A stretch of 64,000 nucleotides of DNA. It comes from Macrothele yani (lineage: Eukaryota; Arthropoda; Arachnida; Araneae; Macrothelidae). The stretch is from contig CM077025.1 of the NCBI GenBank assembly GCA_039090855.1, positions 97,630,489 to 97,694,488 of the forward strand. Direction: 5' to 3'. The translations under genes and the position numbers were made by a program. How positions within the stretch are numbered: position 1 is the first letter of the stretch; every line of letters begins with the position of its first letter. Of this stretch, positions 10,818 to 19,882 are shown in pieces. The notes beneath the pieces are model-generated. The model ran no database searches, was not told the origin of the DNA, and worked only from the letters and a program-made list of their open reading frames with translations.

Positions 10818-10905
10818 ACACAAGAACCTTTGTGAAGACTAGTTTTTTGTATAATGTCCCACATATACACGATTGCAACATTTAAAACTTTCTTAAACTG
10901 CATGG
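10060..10905. repeat. Tandem repeat, three ~280-300-bp units with internal (CT)n
   Basis: Units start near 10062, 10344 and 10644 with an ACACTGTTTCATT-like sequence. Each contains AAAGTGAGTAAATAAG, CATATA(C/G)ACG, GCTGGGCGGATTCTCTCTCTC, CCTTTGTGAAGA and TGTCCCACATATACACGATT. The (CT)n tract has a different length in each unit. Pieces of the same unit recur at 12790-12905 and 13278-13330. The long minus-strand RE-dipeptide ORFs here are translations of the microsatellite, not genes. Confidence 0.85.
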
Positions 10906-10968
10906 TTATTAATTATTTACACTTTAATATTAAGCATTGATAGTTAAACGATTCTAAATATTTAAAAA

Positions 10969-11990
10969 ACATCCTGAATCCAGCTTGTTCTTTCGATTCA
11001 GCCATGTCTAGTGTTACTTTCAAGCAGTGCGGAAGAACCTTAGTGAAGATTTTGTAAATCATTTATAGGAGACTGATGGTTATGTAGCTTCTGAGATCTT
11101 GAGTTTTATCTTCTTTTTTATATAGCAGGACCATTGTAGCATTGTTCCAGTCCTCAAGAACCCCCCTTTCAATGAGACATCTAGAGAACACTTGGGTCAG
11201 AGTGATTTCTCTTTCCCCATTGGTTTCTTGTATTATATTGTCCACGATAATTCCATCTTTCCCTGGAGTTTTTCTCTGAAATGAAAATGGACAATGTCAT
11301 CGCTCTATCCACGTTATTTTATAAACAACGCATAGCAACTTAAAAATTGTGTTGCGACACCGCTAAGATCGAACCCCAGAACTCTCGATAACTAGTCGAG
11401 TGCGTTCGAATTTACGCTACGGCGCCAACAATTCTCAGCGCCATGCGTGGTTTATCAGTCAGCATCTGACTACACGAATCCGTATTGATGGTCTCAGCAA
11501 CTGAGATGTTGTCACCTGGTGGCATTTTAACGCAACAGCTATTTAATTGCAGCTGATAAATTCAAAGGGCGATAGAAATTGTTAATATATATTAAATACG
11601 TGGAGATAATGTAAATGAACGATGTCATCGCTCTATCCACGTTATTTTATAAACAACGCATAGCAACTGAAAAATTGTGTTGCGACACCGCTGGGATCGA
11701 ATCCCAGAACTCTCGATAACTAGTCGAGTGCGTTCGAATTTACGCTACGGCGCCAACAATTCTCAGCGCCATTCGTGGTTTTATCTGTTATTAGTTTTTC
11801 TCTGTTTCATGTTCTCAATCGCATGTGCAACTCCTTCCGGGAGGACTGAAAGCGCTTTGGTATTGGCAAGTTACTTCATGTCTGAAATGGATGAATCATC
11901 CCTTTTATGTAGCTTTGTGTAAAATTTTTGCAATCTTGTCAAAATTGCTTCTATTTCTTGTTACAGTACTGTTACAGGTCTGTTTCGTCT
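10969..11990 (-). pseudogene. RTE-like retrotransposon, RT N-terminal half, SINE-interrupted
   Basis: On the minus strand from 11990: TVTRNR followed by a linker matching the copy at 55130-55180. After the SINE insertion (11279-11792) comes TPGKDGIIVDNIIQETNGE, then DWNNATMVLLYKK, a block aligned with DWNNAAMILLYKK of the 55-kb copy. It ends in EQAGFR next to 10977. These are RT fingers/palm blocks of a non-LTR retrotransposon (RTE-type by overall resemblance to arthropod RTE elements). It ends about 30 codons before the residue at which the 9545-side fragment begins, supporting one original element interrupted by the tandem block. Stops and frameshifts throughout. Confidence 0.8.
11279..11792 (-). 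mobile_element. SINE-B dimer with 12-bp target duplication
   Basis: Perfect duplication AGTTTTTCTCTG at 11267-11278 and 11793-11804. The insert holds two direct minus-strand copies of one SINE, about 330 bp apart. Each has tRNA-like sequence (GTAGCGTAAATTCGAACGCA; B-box GGATTCGATCCC) followed by CAATTTTTCAGTTGCTATGC and ATAACGTGGATAGAGCGATGACAT. A duplication of this length points to retroposition. The B-box is intact in the copy at ~11695 and mutated in the one at ~11370. Confidence 0.8.
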
Positions 11991-12549
11991 CTTTCAGTGT
12001 TAATACGGTAATTTCGTTAAATAAGAAAAATGTAGGGTTCGTATAGCACTGTAGACATCATAAAGAAGCCACAATTGAATAAAAGCGATTTTGTGGCTGA
12101 TATGAAATGTTTTATTTCCGTGAATGTGTTTTAATTCCGTGAATTCGTGGCAATTCCGGGTCACGGGCAATTTTGGAAGTGAGTTCTCGGCTGGCCTCAA
12201 GCCCAAGATCCGCTAACTGCGTCTCTCTTACGCTATATACGTAGAGACCATCACCTTCAAACGCACGTCGTTCTTCTACCCTACAAATTTGCGTCCACCT
12301 TTCAGTCCCTCTCTCAGCGAGCAACTCCCAAGCTCTCTCATGCAGCGCTGACAGCAACTTCTGATCCAACGTCAAATAACTTTTCTTCCAGCCTCCAAAA
12401 TTGTCAAAGGCCATTAAGATAGTCCCGAAGGAAAACGCTTAAAAACGAATGGAAAAACTGGCCCTAAAAAAGGGAATCTTGTAAGAAGAGGTCGGGTGTC
12501 TGCTGAAAAATATTTCTTAAGGAAGTTAGCCGACACACTAAGTATTTTC
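11990..12549. other. Spacer with a 100-codon minus-strand ORF
   Basis: An open frame runs on the minus strand from 12414 to 12112. It has mixed, non-repetitive composition (starts MAFDNFGGWKK, later ALHERAWELLAERG and RETQLADLGLEASREL), unlike the low-complexity ORFs elsewhere. I do not recognise it. It could be a fragment of an element ORF or an exon remnant; no splice, promoter or neighbour evidence supports a gene. Confidence 0.25.
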
Positions 12550-12760
12550 TTTTTATTGGAGGTTTAACGACCACCGTGAGCAACTCAGTGGGCTATAAAC
12601 AGTCGCCCGTCCATGATTTAGGGTCAGTGGTTCCAGAGAAGGCAGAGCCAGTGCCGTAAGACAAACACAACATCCATGCCTCAACGGGATTCGAACCCGA
12701 ACCCCTTTCGGACGAATGATCAGAGGCCATCGCTTAGACCACTGTGCCACCGGGGCGGCC
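12549..12760 (-). repeat. SINE-S copy 1 (tRNA-headed)
   Basis: The minus strand reads GGCGGCC-like start, A-box TGGCACAGTGGTCTAAGCG and B-box GGGTTCGAATCCC. The family body follows (AGGCATGGATGTTGTGTTTGTCTTACGGCACTGG..., CCTAAAT..AGGG, GTTGCTCACGGTGGTCGTTAAACCTCCAAT), then an A-rich tail. Flanked by CTAAGTATTTT (12538-12548) and CTAAGTGTTTT (12760-12770), an 11-bp duplication with one mismatch. Confidence 0.9.
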
Positions 12761-12965
12761 TAAGTGTTTTAGGAGACTTGCCTTCTCTACCACGTAGAAC
12801 TACATATACATGATTTCAACATTTAAAACTTTCTTAAAGTGCATGGTTCTTAATTATTTACCCATTAAAATTAAGCATTGATAGTTAAACGTTTCTAAAT
12901 ATTTTCAAAACGTTAAAATTAACATTATTATTCGCCAACCTATTACATTAAAAGTTATTATAAAC

Positions 12966-13182
12966 ATTATTTTTTTTTGATTGGAGGTTTAACGACCACC
13001 GTGAGCAACTCAATATGCTATAAGCAGTCGCCCGTCCCTAATTTTGGGTCACGGGTTCCAGGAAAGAGCCAGTGACGTAAGACAAACACAACATCCATCA
13101 TGCCTCACAGGGATTCGAACCCGGACCCCTTTCGTACGAATGATCAGAGGCCATCGCTTAGACCACTGCGCCACCGGGCCGG
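12966..13182 (-). repeat. SINE-S copy 2
   Basis: Same family as 12549-12760, same orientation, with intact A-box and B-box (GGATTCGAACCC on the plus strand). The poly(A) tail is seen as T-run 12970-12978. Flanks AACATTATTTTT and AAATATTATTTG resemble a target duplication. Confidence 0.88.
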
Positions 13183-13384
13183 AAAATATTATTTGCAATT
13201 GCCACTGTTAGATTACTGTCTTGTTTTATCGGTGCCAGTAGACGGTTTGTTTTGGAAAAACGCAATGTTTAATGTTTAAAAGGCTGGGCAGATTCTCTCT
13301 CTCTTTTTCTCTCTCACGCACACACATACTGTGACGTATACTCTAATTTAACTTTCCTTTTTAGTTTCTTTCTCTATGTTAATT

Positions 13385-13613
13385 TTTTATTTTTTATTTC
13401 TTTGTTATTGGAGGTTTAAAGACCACCGTGAGCAACTCAATGGGCTATAAGCAGTCGCCCGTCCCTAATTTAGGGTCACTGGTTCCAGGGAAGGGAGAGA
13501 GCCAGTGCCGTATGACAAACACAACATCTATGCCTCACCGGGATTCGAACCCGGACCCCTTTCAGACGAATGATCAGAGGCCATCGCTTAGACCACTGCG
13601 CCACCGGGGCGGC
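13385..13613 (-). repeat. SINE-S copy 3
   Basis: Full-length copy with tail TATTTTTTATTTCTTTGTTATT. Flanked by TATGTTAATTT (13374-13384) and TATGTGAATTT (13614-13624), an 11-bp duplication with one mismatch. It lies next to a short piece of the ~290-bp unit (13278-13330). Confidence 0.88.
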
Positions 13614-13825
13614 TATGTGAATTTGGGTTCATTCTCCTTAGCGTTTTTCAAACTGAACGTTATATCTTCTCTCTTGCAAGAGCATGGTTGGCAACACCTT
13701 GACGCCAGAACGTATGACGTGTGTATGTGTCCGATGAGAACTGAACGTTATATAATGTTTGAGCTGTAGCAAAAGTGCGGAGAGATATGGTGGTAGTTAT
13801 AATGTTAATTGTGGAACAGGTGTTG

Positions 13826-14020
13826 TGCCGATGGCACAGTGGTCTAAGCGATGATCTCTGATCATTCACCCAATGTGGGTCCGGGTTCGAATCCCGGTGA
13901 GGCATGGATGTTGTGTTTGTCTTAGGGTCCTGGCTCACTCCCTTCCCTAGAATCGATGGCCCTAAATTAGGGACGGGCGACTGCTTATGGCTTACTGATT
14001 TGGTCGTTAAACCTTCAATT
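13826..14020 (+). repeat. SINE-S copy 4
   Basis: Plus-strand copy: GCCGATGGCACAGTGGTCTAAGCG A-box, GGGTTCGAATCCCGG B-box, family body and end GTCGTTAAACCTTCAATT. It has no A-tail of its own and runs directly into the next copy at 14021, so the two may have been retroposed or duplicated together. Confidence 0.85.
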
Positions 14021-14350
14021 GCTGCCCCGGTGGCGCAGAGGTCTACGGCGCTGGCTGATGACCATTCTCCCTAGTTGGGCCCGGGTTCGAATCCCGGTGA
14101 GGCATGGATGTTTGTACAGTATTTGTCTTTCGGCACTGGCTCTCAATGTGTTACTTCATTAACACTGGCTCTCAATGTGCTACTTGATCAGCACTGGCTC
14201 TCTGTGTACATTGGTCATTTAGCATACTGTAAAATCCATGTTTGATATGTACTTGCTGATGTGAAACATCTGTCTATGTCTTCATGTTTCTGTACCACCA
14301 GGTCCAATAAATCATTTTTAAACCTTCAAGCAAAAAAAAAAAAAAAAGAA
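14021..14350 (+). repeat. SINE-S copy 5, chimeric 3' end with AATAAA and poly(A)
   Basis: Starts with the family tRNA head (CCCCGGTGGCGCAGAGGTCTACGG, B-box GGGTTCGAATCCCGG) and GAGGCATGGATG. The body then departs: a 31-32-bp motif with CACTGGCTCTC is tandemly repeated at ~14138, 14165 and 14193, followed by unrelated sequence. AATAAA lies at 14306-14311, about 20 bp before an A-run at 14332-14347. The end looks like a pol II polyadenylated transcript, unlike the other copies. Confidence 0.7.
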
Positions 14351-15195
14351 AAAGTGAGACGTTGTCTAATTGAAGTCATTTGAAGGCTGCGTGTTATGTT
14401 CTAGTGTTGTTGTTGTTTTCTGAAACAAGTGTTACTAACTCACGTTCGTTTGATTAATATAGTAATATAAAAAAAGAGTTGTAGTTACCCTTTGTTGAAG
14501 TGCCAAAGTATTAGTGGCTGAATAAAGACTAATCGTAAGTAATTTTTTATCGACGTTTTCTTGAATGACTCCTGTTTCACTGTAGGTGAAGTTTTTGAGA
14601 ACTGATTTATGTAGTGTTCAGTCAGCTGTACATACATGAGCATTACGACACACACACACATTTTGTACGTCTGTGTTTTTTACATGCACATAAATAAAAA
14701 CAAATAAAAATATTGCAATGAATGAAAACCAAAGACTGATAAATTTTTAATTCACCCAGAAATGTCTACATCACAAAGAGTAGGTTACGCGTCAGCTGAA
14801 GGGAGTTTTGTTTTTCTTAATTGCTCAGTTAAGAAATAGTGAAATATTTGGATTTCACTAATTGTTTTCCTACATCATTGTACATACTACTTATCGTAAC
14901 AAATGAGCATATTCATTTCACCTACGTTATGCTATCAAAAGGACAAAACTACACACCCTGGTAAATTGAACTTAGAGAGGGACACTTCGGAGATTGTTCA
15001 TTTTTAAATTTAGGTCACCAAAGGAACCGCTGCTGTTAGACACCACTTTAGACGATCAAAGGACAACTTCTCTTCCTGAAGCAGGTGTGGTCTTGATCAA
15101 GTGTTACGTACCGAATTGTTACTGCGAATGCATGAGAGTGTTTGGTATTCTAAATTCAAGGTTAGTAGACTCTATTAACTTTCTTGATCTCAAAG
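14350..15195. other. AT-rich spacer
   Basis: Contains a short (CA)n at 14650-14662. No gene family, element end or repeat array recognised. Confidence 0.4.
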
Positions 15196-15346
15196 ACGAT
15201 TATACATATTAAGAGAATATTCTTGTGACAATTATACATATTAAGAGAATATTCTTGTGACAATTATACATATTAAGAAAATATTCTTGTGACAATTATG
15301 CATATTAAGAGAATATTCTTGTGACAATTATACATATAAAGAGAAT
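15196..15346. repeat. 32-bp minisatellite, ~4.7 units
   Basis: TTATACATATTAAGAGAATA and the following TTCTTGTGACAA repeat with start points 15200, 15232, 15264, 15296 and 15328, exactly 32 bp apart. It abuts the end of the Penelope-like copy at 15347, so it may be the 3' repeat tail of that element. Confidence 0.9.
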
Positions 15347-15840
15347 ACAACGTGGTTTGTCACAATTTTTTTTTCAAGTCGACCATGGCTTTGCAAAGTA
15401 TTGATCTAGCTTCATCAAGACGAATGACACGTAAATATTCAAATTCTATGACATCAAAATGTAGTTTACAGTCACGAATTTTGATTAGTTGCTTCCACGC
15501 GCTTGATAGAAATGGTGTGGATGTCATGTCATTAACAAGTTGCTAAGACTTCTGATATATATGGAAAGCTTCCAAAATATCAAGTTTGGTGGTTGAATCT
15601 GGCTTGTCAATTAGTTTTACTTCTTCAAAGAGAAATTTATAGTCTTTTTCGTAACGGTGTTTAGCCATCGATGACTTCTGTAGGTCACCGTTCCGAATGA
15701 AGTGTTCCTTCAATCGAAAACGCAAGGCTCTACGGGCCTGTCCTAAATACGAAGCGACACATTCACATGGATGATCTCGCAACCACAATTTATCGGAAGC
15801 CCTTCGCTGTTTTCTCACCTCTACATGCAAAGTCCATTCC
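15347..15840 (-). pseudogene. Penelope-like element C-terminus (GIY-YIG), minus copy
   Basis: The minus-strand frame 15830-15543 encodes CECVASYLGQARRALRFRLKEH (read in two parts around SYLGQ). This is the YIG half of a GIY-YIG endonuclease domain with the conserved Arg/Lys helix. SMAKHRYEKDYKFLFEE (catalytic-Glu region) and KLDILEAFHI follow. Penelope-like elements carry this nuclease after RT for target cutting. The copy runs to ACAACGTGGTTTGTCA at 15347-15362, the mirror of 16636-16651 in the plus copy. Only the nuclease and 3' region are present on this strand. Confidence 0.8.
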
Positions 15841-16665
15841 CTTTGGCAACAAAAGCTCAGCGCCTTTTACAGTTGAGTATATCGCGCAATACATATATGT
15901 TCCGATAAAGACAGTTTGGAAAAAGAACTTTATTTTCTTAAAAGTGTTGCAGTACAGCGAGGATACAACTCTTCCATTATAGAAAAGGCTCTAACAAAAT
16001 TCCGGAAACCTATCTCCACGTTAATTCCTGTGATCCGCCCATTGCGAGGGAATTTTGCCTTTATTCCATTTCCCTGTGACTTTGCCTTCAAAATTTAAAA
16101 AACTCTCAAAAACCTTTAATATTAAAGTAATTTTTAAACCCATAAACAAAACGAACTTTTTAGGATCAAAGGACTATGTTGAAGAGAAACACTCGTGGGG
16201 AATTTATCAAATTCCATGTGAATGTGGCGCTTCGTGTTTAGAGCAGACCCGTGGAGCCTTGCGTTTTCAATTGAAAGAGCACAGGACCTACATTCGGAAC
16301 TGTGCCCTAAAGAAGTAATCGATGGCTAAACACTGTTACGAAAAGGACCACACATTTCTCTTTGAAGAAGCAAAACTAATTGACAAGCCAGATTCAACCA
16401 CGAAACTTGATATTTTGAAAGCTTTCCATATACATCAGAAGTCTTCGCAACTTGTTAATGACGCGGTATCCACCCCATTTCTATCAAGCGCGTGGAAGCA
16501 ACTAACCAAAACCCGTGACTCTAAACACCATGTATGATATCATACACAATTTGAATATTTACGTGCCATTCGTCCTGATGAAGCCAGGTCAATACCCAGT
16601 GAAGCTATGATCTACTTAAAAAAATATTATATTTATGACAAACCACGTTGTATTCTCTTAATATC
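15770..16665 (+). pseudogene. Penelope-like element RT end plus GIY-YIG, plus copy
   Basis: 15770-15830 encodes TTIYRKPFAVFSPLHA, the RT motif ending typical of Penelope-like elements (xxYRKPT/F). After frame changes, 15916-16030 gives EKELYFLKSVAVQRGYN and KALTKFRKPI (thumb). Then the linker LSKTFNIKVIFKPINK, WGIYQIPCECGASCLEQ (GIY and degraded YIG halves), RLKEH-like QLKEH, and after a stop at 16318-16320 SMAKHCYEKDHTFLFEEAKL to HHV at ~16537. The 3' region ends TGACAAACCACGTTGT at 16636-16651. It is joined head-to-head with the minus copy, so the two nuclease regions form inverted arms around the RT piece. Confidence 0.82.
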
Positions 16666-16915
16666 TATTGACTTTGACGAAATCAAGCCTGCAACATTGT
16701 TACTAGTTCAGCATTCCGTTCTGCGGGATATCGTACTAAATGAAACGAAAGTAAAACAGTAGAGTGCGAGAATCCTCACCGGCTACGGTACTTTAGCTAA
16801 GAGTCCGTAGGGCAAAATTTATTGTCTCGAGTCAGAAGCTCTGAAAACTGCAAAACCTGAGACAAAATTTTCAAACGTAAAAATGTCATACAAATCACGA
16901 AAGGAATTCATAGAT
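16665..16915. other. Spacer between Penelope copy and minisatellite
   Basis: No coding resemblance. A GCAAAATTTATTGTC segment near 16812 is a possible diverged precursor of the adjacent 32-bp unit. Confidence 0.35.
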
Positions 16916-16919
16916 ACAA

Positions 16920-17275
16920 ATGAGCTGCAAGGCGAAATTTCCTAGATATAAATAAACTGCAAGGCAAAATTTCCTAGATATAAGTAAACTGCAAGGCAAA
17001 ATTTCCTAGATATAAATAAACTGCAAGGCAAAATTTCCTAGATATAAGTAAACTGCAAGGCAAAATTTTTTTAGATATAAGTAAACTGCAAGGTAAAATT
17101 TCCTAGATATAAATAAACTGCAAGGCAAAATTTCCTAGATATAAATAAACTGCAAGGCAAAATTTCCTAGATATAAATAAACTGCAAGGCAAAATTTCCT
17201 AGATATAAATAAACTACAAGGCAAAATTTTCTAGATATAAATAAACTGCAAGACAAAATTTCCTAGATATAGTTC
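16920..17275. repeat. 32-bp minisatellite, 11 units
   Basis: Unit ATAAACTGCAAGGCAAAATT plus TCCTAGATATAA. GCAAGG (or its variant) occurs at 16927, 16959, 16991, 17023, 17055, 17088, 17120, 17152, 17184, 17216 and 17248: 32 bp apart with one 33-bp step. Units differ by only a few bases (AAATAA versus AAGTAA). The sequence is unrelated to the 32-bp array at 15196. Confidence 0.95.
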
Positions 17276-17579
17276 AGCAGAACTTTTTTTTAAATGTTGT
17301 GCACTTTTGTTCTCCACTATTTAGGGAAACGCCATTCCTCTTGCCAGTATCCTCCGTTTCTGCACACTTTCACGCTGCTCAGTGCGCAACCAGTTTTCTT
17401 TAATTGCAAATATTCTTTTCTTTCATTATCTGTTTCCTTTTGCTTTCTTCATGCTTTGGTTGTTATCAATTGCTTTTCGGACCAGCTCACAACTGAATTT
17501 CTGTATGTCTCCAGTGACACTTTTTCGTACTATCTTGCATAACACTAAAAATTTCAGTTTGGAAGTTACGTTTTCTTTA
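17275..17579. other. T-rich spacer
   Basis: Overlapping hydrophobic plus-strand ORFs here reflect T-rich composition. No signal recognised. Confidence 0.35.
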
Positions 17580-17715
17580 TATGAGGGTTAAACAGAGAGT
17601 AATGCAAAAGTCGGCATAATGTTTTATTAACTGACAGAGGCCTTTCAAATTGCGCATGCTGGTAGACTAACTCTTCCTCTGTATAATAACCCTTCTTCTT
17701 CATTGCAGGTAAATA

Positions 17716-19049
17716 ATGGATCGCAAGCAGAAGCAACGCCCCGTCATTGAGTTCTTGACGTAGGAAGGGTACAGTCTGTCTGACATCCACAGGAGGCTAC
17801 AAAATGTTTACGGAGATGATACCGTTGACAAGATAAATGTGCATAGATCTATGAAGAAGTTAAAGAAGGGGAGACCAGCACTGAAGACAAACCACGAATT
17901 GGGAGACCATCATCTGACACCACTGACACGAATCTTCAGCGAGTGGAAGAATTGTTTGCGCGGAGAGACGAGTCACGATCCGTGAGCTTGTTGCACAACT
18001 GGACTGTGGTCACAATGCCATACAAAAAAAAAAAAATGGTGGAAGACTTAGGGTACCGAAAAGTGTGTGCAAAGTGGATACCTTGGCAGTTGACACCCGA
18101 TTTGAAGGAGGGAAGAGTGGAAGTCTGTTCTGATCTGCTGGAAGCGTTTGAAGCCAATGAAGACACGTTTTGTTTTCGATCTGGTGACAAGGGATGAAAC
18201 GTGGGTGTATCTTTACCTTCCGAAAACGAAGAATCGGCGTCACACCTCTTCATTAAGGCCTAAGAAGTTCAAGAGCCAGCTATAAGCGCAGAAAGTCAGG
18301 GTGACTGTTTTTTTTTTTTTTTTGGGGGGGGGGGGGGAGGATGACAGGGATGTCATTTTCATTGATTTTCAGGAACGCGGCAGTACCGTGACCAGCGAGC
18401 CGTACACTGAGAGAAACGTTTTGTTAATTTAACAAACATTTTGTTGAATCAACAAAATGTTTTGTCGATGTACAGTTTGCAAAAACTATTTTGTTGAAAA
18501 TGATTGTTGATTTAACAAAATTTATTAGTATCACGACAAAACCTTTTGTCGTGATACTAATAAATTTTGTTAAATCAACAATTATTTTCAACAAAATAGT
18601 TTTGCAAATTCATCAAAAAATTGTGTTGACTGTACATCGACAAAATTTTTTGTTGAATTAACAAAACGTTTTTCTCAGTGTACATTGACACACTCACGAA
18701 GCTTAGAGAAGCCAAAAGGAGGAAGAGACCGAACAGGAATCTGAAAAGGATCCACATTCATCATGACAATGCGAGACCACAGACATCTTTGGCAACAAAT
18801 CTGGCAATCAGCAAATTAGGCTGGTCGATGGTCCCCCATCCACCGTACAGCACAGATCTGTCACCCTCCGACTTCCACCTGTTCGGCTCAATAAACCAAA
18901 GCCTCCGAGAGCAATGATTTGATGACACAGACGAGGTGGAAGTGGTTGTAAAGAAGTGGGTACAACACTCCACACATGAATTTTTTCTAAGAGGATTCGA
19001 GAATTGGGTTCAACGTTGGCGCAAGTGCGGTGGAGACTATGCTGAGTAG
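17716..19049 (+). pseudogene. Mariner transposase pseudogene interrupted by MITE
   Basis: The ATG at 17716 begins MDRKQKQRPVIEFLT followed at once by TAG. HTH residues SLSDIHRRLQNVYGDDTVD follow. A deletion or frameshift lies after ~17850. Then MVEDLGYRKVCAKWIPWQLTPDLK (the WVPRQL linker motif is degraded to WIPWQL), a GDE-region frame around 18180 and KKFKSQL. A poly(T)-poly(G) expansion lies at 18309-18337. The MITE splits the codons after the SERYIET region. The core resumes with IHHDNARPQTSLATN and PHPPYSTDLSPSDFHLF, 34 residues between the Asp pair, and ends with TAG at 19047-19049. Several independent lesions; inactive. Confidence 0.85.
18405..18680. mobile_element. 276-bp palindromic MITE
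   Basis: Ends CACTGAGAGAAACGTTTTGTTAA and the reverse complement of CACTGAGAAAAACGTTTTGTTAA. The whole element folds back on itself with centre near 18542 (CACGACAAAA CC TTTTGTCGTG). A TA at 18403-18404 and 18681-18682 is the likely target duplication; GTAC on both sides is an equally visible alternative if the ends are taken one base further in. No coding capacity. The TA site suggests Tc1/mariner-type mobilisation (inference). Confidence 0.88.
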
Positions 19050-19194
19050 TACTTTTGTATAGAGAAAGAGTTAGAATACCAAAATGTGCAATTTGAACGA
19101 CCTCTGTCGGTTAATAAAAATGTTATGCCTACTTTTGCATTACTTTCCATGCAACCCTCGTATATCTTCGCCTTCTTAGAAACGCATAAGAAAG

Positions 19195-19350
19195 GTTGAA
19201 CAGAGGTATGCATCCCAGGATGCTGGTGTCAGGGAATGGAAGGAGCCACTGCCTTAAGACAAACACACCATCCATGCCTCACCAGCTATTCAAACCCGGA
19301 TTCATTTCGGAGGAATGATCAGAAGCCAGCTCTTCGCACTACTCGGCCAT
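19195..19350 (-). repeat. SINE-S copy 6, decayed
   Basis: Recognisable by AAGACAAACACACCATCCATGCCTCACC and GGAATGATCAGAAGCCA on the plus strand. Both promoter boxes are mutated and the distal half is lost. Confidence 0.7.
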
Positions 19351-19422
19351 AACAGATGGTAATATAGCTTAAAGATTCAGTTTTCGTTTCTCTAATCTGA
19401 AATATTGTTAACAAAGAAACAG

Positions 19423-19870
19423 TAAATAAACGATGTAATCGCTCTGTCCACCTTATTTTATAAACAACGCATAGCAACTGAAAAATTGTTGTTCAGACAC
19501 CTCTGGGATCGAACATTATCACCACGTATTTCAAATACATTCACCATTTCTATCACCCTTTGGATTTATCAACTGTAATTAAACAGCTTGCTCTGTTGAA
19601 TGCCACTAGATGGCGACACATTAGTTCTTGAGGCAATCAATACGGATTTATGTAGTCAGATGCGGACCGATAAAGCACACATAGCGCTGTGAATTGTTGG
19701 CACCGTAGCGTAAACCGAATGCACTCGGCTAGTTATCGAGAGATCTGGAATTTGATCCCAGCGGTGTCGGAACAACAATTTTTCAGTTGCTATGCGTTGT
19801 TTATAAAATAACGTGGACAGAGCGATGACGTCGTTTATTTACATTATCACCACGTATTTGAAATATATTC
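19423..19870. mobile_element. SINE-B insertion with inverted ends and 12-bp duplication
   Basis: Perfect target duplication ACAAAGAAACAG at 19411-19422 and 19871-19882. The left end has ATCGCTCTGTCCACCTTATT, the right end AATAACGTGGACAGAGCGATGACG, so the conserved module appears inverted at both ends. A tRNA-like head with a weakened B-box lies at ~19705-19775 on the plus strand. It is homologous to the dimer at 11279-11792. Confidence 0.8.
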
Positions 19871-19882
19871 ACAAAGAAACAG

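Larger units (their letters stand above)
17582..19160 (+). mobile_element. Mariner with nested MITE
   Basis: Ends TGAGGGTT (17582) and AACCCTCG (19160). A long imperfect inverted terminal region follows (AGTAATGCAAAAGTCGGCAT near 17597; AGTAGGCATAAC-type mirror near 19120). TA at 17580-17581 and 19161-19162. Subtracting the 276-bp MITE and its TA leaves 1,301 bp, a full-length mariner. The copy at 20953-22000 belongs to the same family. Confidence 0.88.

Noticed and set aside
10141..10903. Arg/Glu dipeptide ORFs on the minus strand
   Set aside because: Microsatellite translation within the 290-bp tandem units.
13826..14110. Functional tRNA genes at B-box matches
   Set aside because: A-box and B-box are present but acceptor and anticodon stems do not pair, and the same sequence recurs as a dispersed family with a common tail, i.e. 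SINEs.
15196..15346. CRISPR-like array
   Set aside because: Contiguous identical units with no spacers.
16920..17275. CRISPR-like array
   Set aside because: The whole 32-bp unit repeats without unique spacers, and the context is eukaryotic; it is a minisatellite.
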